Assembly: GCA_944390945.1 (NCBI GenBank)
Contig: CALXRV010000048.1
Span: 1 to 51,059 of the forward strand
Source: an uncultured Clostridia bacterium
Lineage (GTDB): Bacteria > Bacillota > Dehalobacteriia > UBA4068
Reading direction: 5' to 3'
Length of the DNA stretch: 51,059 nucleotides
The translations under genes and the position numbers were made by a program. Under the pieces are notes generated by a model. That model was not told where the DNA came from, did not search any database, and was given only the letters and a program-made list of their open reading frames with translations. This document shows, piece after piece, positions 50,517-51,059 of the stretch (positions within the stretch are counted from its first letter, which is position 1; every line of letters begins with the position of its first letter).

Positions 50517-51059
50517 TTATCTGGAGTACAATTCGACGATCAGCTGCTCGTTGATCGGCAGATCGATATCCTCACGCGTGGGCATCGCGACGACTTTGCC
50601 CACGAGATTCTCTTTATCCAGTTCCAGCCAGGCCGGCGGTGTGCGGTGGCCGATAGCAGCGGCGATCGCCTCGAATTTCGGCGATTTACGGCTGCTTTCC
50701 TTCACCGTAATCACCTGGCCTTCCTTGACCAGGAAGCTGGGGATATTCACCTTTTTGCCATTGACGGTAAAATGACCATGCCGCACCAGCTGGCGTGCAT
50801 CCACGCGGGAGCTGGCCATGCCCAGGCGGTAGATCACATTATCCAGACGGCGTTCCAGCAGGGAGAGCAGGTTGGCGCCGGTGACGCCGCCCTTGCGGGA
50901 AGCATGATCATAATAGATGCGGAATTGCTTTTCCTGCACGCCGTAGATACGTTTCACTTTCTGCTTCTCTCTCAGCTGCGTGCCATATTCGGACACTTTC
51001 TTGCGCGAGGTGCCATGCTGGCCGAGCGCATATTGCGTGGTGGCAAAAGCGCATTTATC
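50517..51059 (-). CDS. rpsD: 30S ribosomal protein S4 (N-terminus cut by the window edge)
   Basis: The last 180 residues are present; the frame stays open to the window end, where [20 protein letters not shown] precedes KVSEYG. Only the first 20 or so residues are missing. The S4 RNA-binding domain is clear ([40 protein letters not shown]). It begins 16S assembly and represses its own operon in many bacteria. Confidence 0.97.
   Translation of the reverse strand, partial: DKCAFATTQYALGQHGTSRKKVSEYGTQLREKQKVKRIYGVQEKQFRIYYDHASRKGGVTGANLLSLLERRLDNVIYRLGMASSRVDARQLVRHGHFTVNGKKVNIPSFLVKEGQVITVKESSRKSPKFEAIAAAIGHRTPPAWLELDKENLVGKVVAMPTREDIDLPINEQLIVELYSR

Noticed and set aside
1-51059. CRISPR array, insertion sequence, prophage or attachment site
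   Set aside because: No regularly spaced repeats with unique spacers, no transposase or integrase genes and no terminal repeats were seen. The tRNA-Leu gene is intact, without a duplicated 3' end.

Overview
The window is 51 kb of G+C-rich DNA from an anaerobic, fermentative Bacillota (Firmicutes). The evidence is the order rpsD-rpoA-rplQ-ecfA1-ecfA2-ecfT-truA-rplM-rpsI, a SpoIID-like protein next to murA, a surface protein with SLH domains, a PadR/DUF2812 pair, strong AGGAGG ribosome binding sites with several TTG starts, and a sodium-type, biotin-dependent malonate decarboxylase. The species cannot be named from the sequence. There is no transposase, phage gene or CRISPR array. Most long overlapping ORFs are antisense shadows caused by the high G+C content.

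Region 1 (1-5355, minus strand): a TetR regulator, an MMPL/RND exporter and a secreted heptad-repeat protein form one export operon. A consensus promoter drives it, and a perfect inverted repeat next to the tetR start is its likely operator.

Region 2 (5640-17250, minus strand): a nearly complete energy-conserving malonate decarboxylase system. A DAACS-type carboxylate symporter and a biotin ligase (birA) precede the operon. The operon reads: 43-residue membrane peptide, madB, hutP-like, madA, madE, madC, madD, madH, madK, madF, madG. Apart from the first gene and the hutP-like insertion, this matches the B-A-E-C-D-H-K-F order I recall for the Malonomonas rubra mad cluster. The most interesting signal in the window lies upstream. 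A TTGACA-17-TATGAT promoter is followed by a leader of about 260 nt containing a purine-rich run of NAG triplets and then a strong intrinsic terminator just before the first gene. Because the operon also encodes a HutP-family protein that keeps the three metal-binding histidines, I propose that malonate decarboxylase is controlled by HutP-like transcription antitermination.

Region 3 (17370-35250): housekeeping and accessory genes. These are tRNA-Leu(CAG), a CorC/HlyC-type CBS membrane protein, a Bcr/CflA-type drug exporter with an octanucleotide repeat upstream, cysE, thyA-folA, an aminotransferase, a CPA2 antiporter with RCK_C domains, xpt, idi, padR-DUF2812 with two operators, degV, a degenerate GGDEF/HD-GYP protein, an ECF sigma/anti-sigma pair and an EamA exporter.

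Region 4 (35380-44350): envelope and central metabolism. murA is divergent from spoIID. Next come an SLH-transglutaminase surface protein, coaD, a BMP-family lipoprotein, glnA with an adenylylation-type tyrosine loop, and a GNAT acetyltransferase.

Region 5 (44410-51059, minus strand): the conserved ribosomal protein/RNA polymerase/ECF transporter cluster. It ends inside rpsD at the window edge. Its EcfA1 lacks the usual H-loop histidine, and its EcfA2 has an unusual acidic C-terminal tail.
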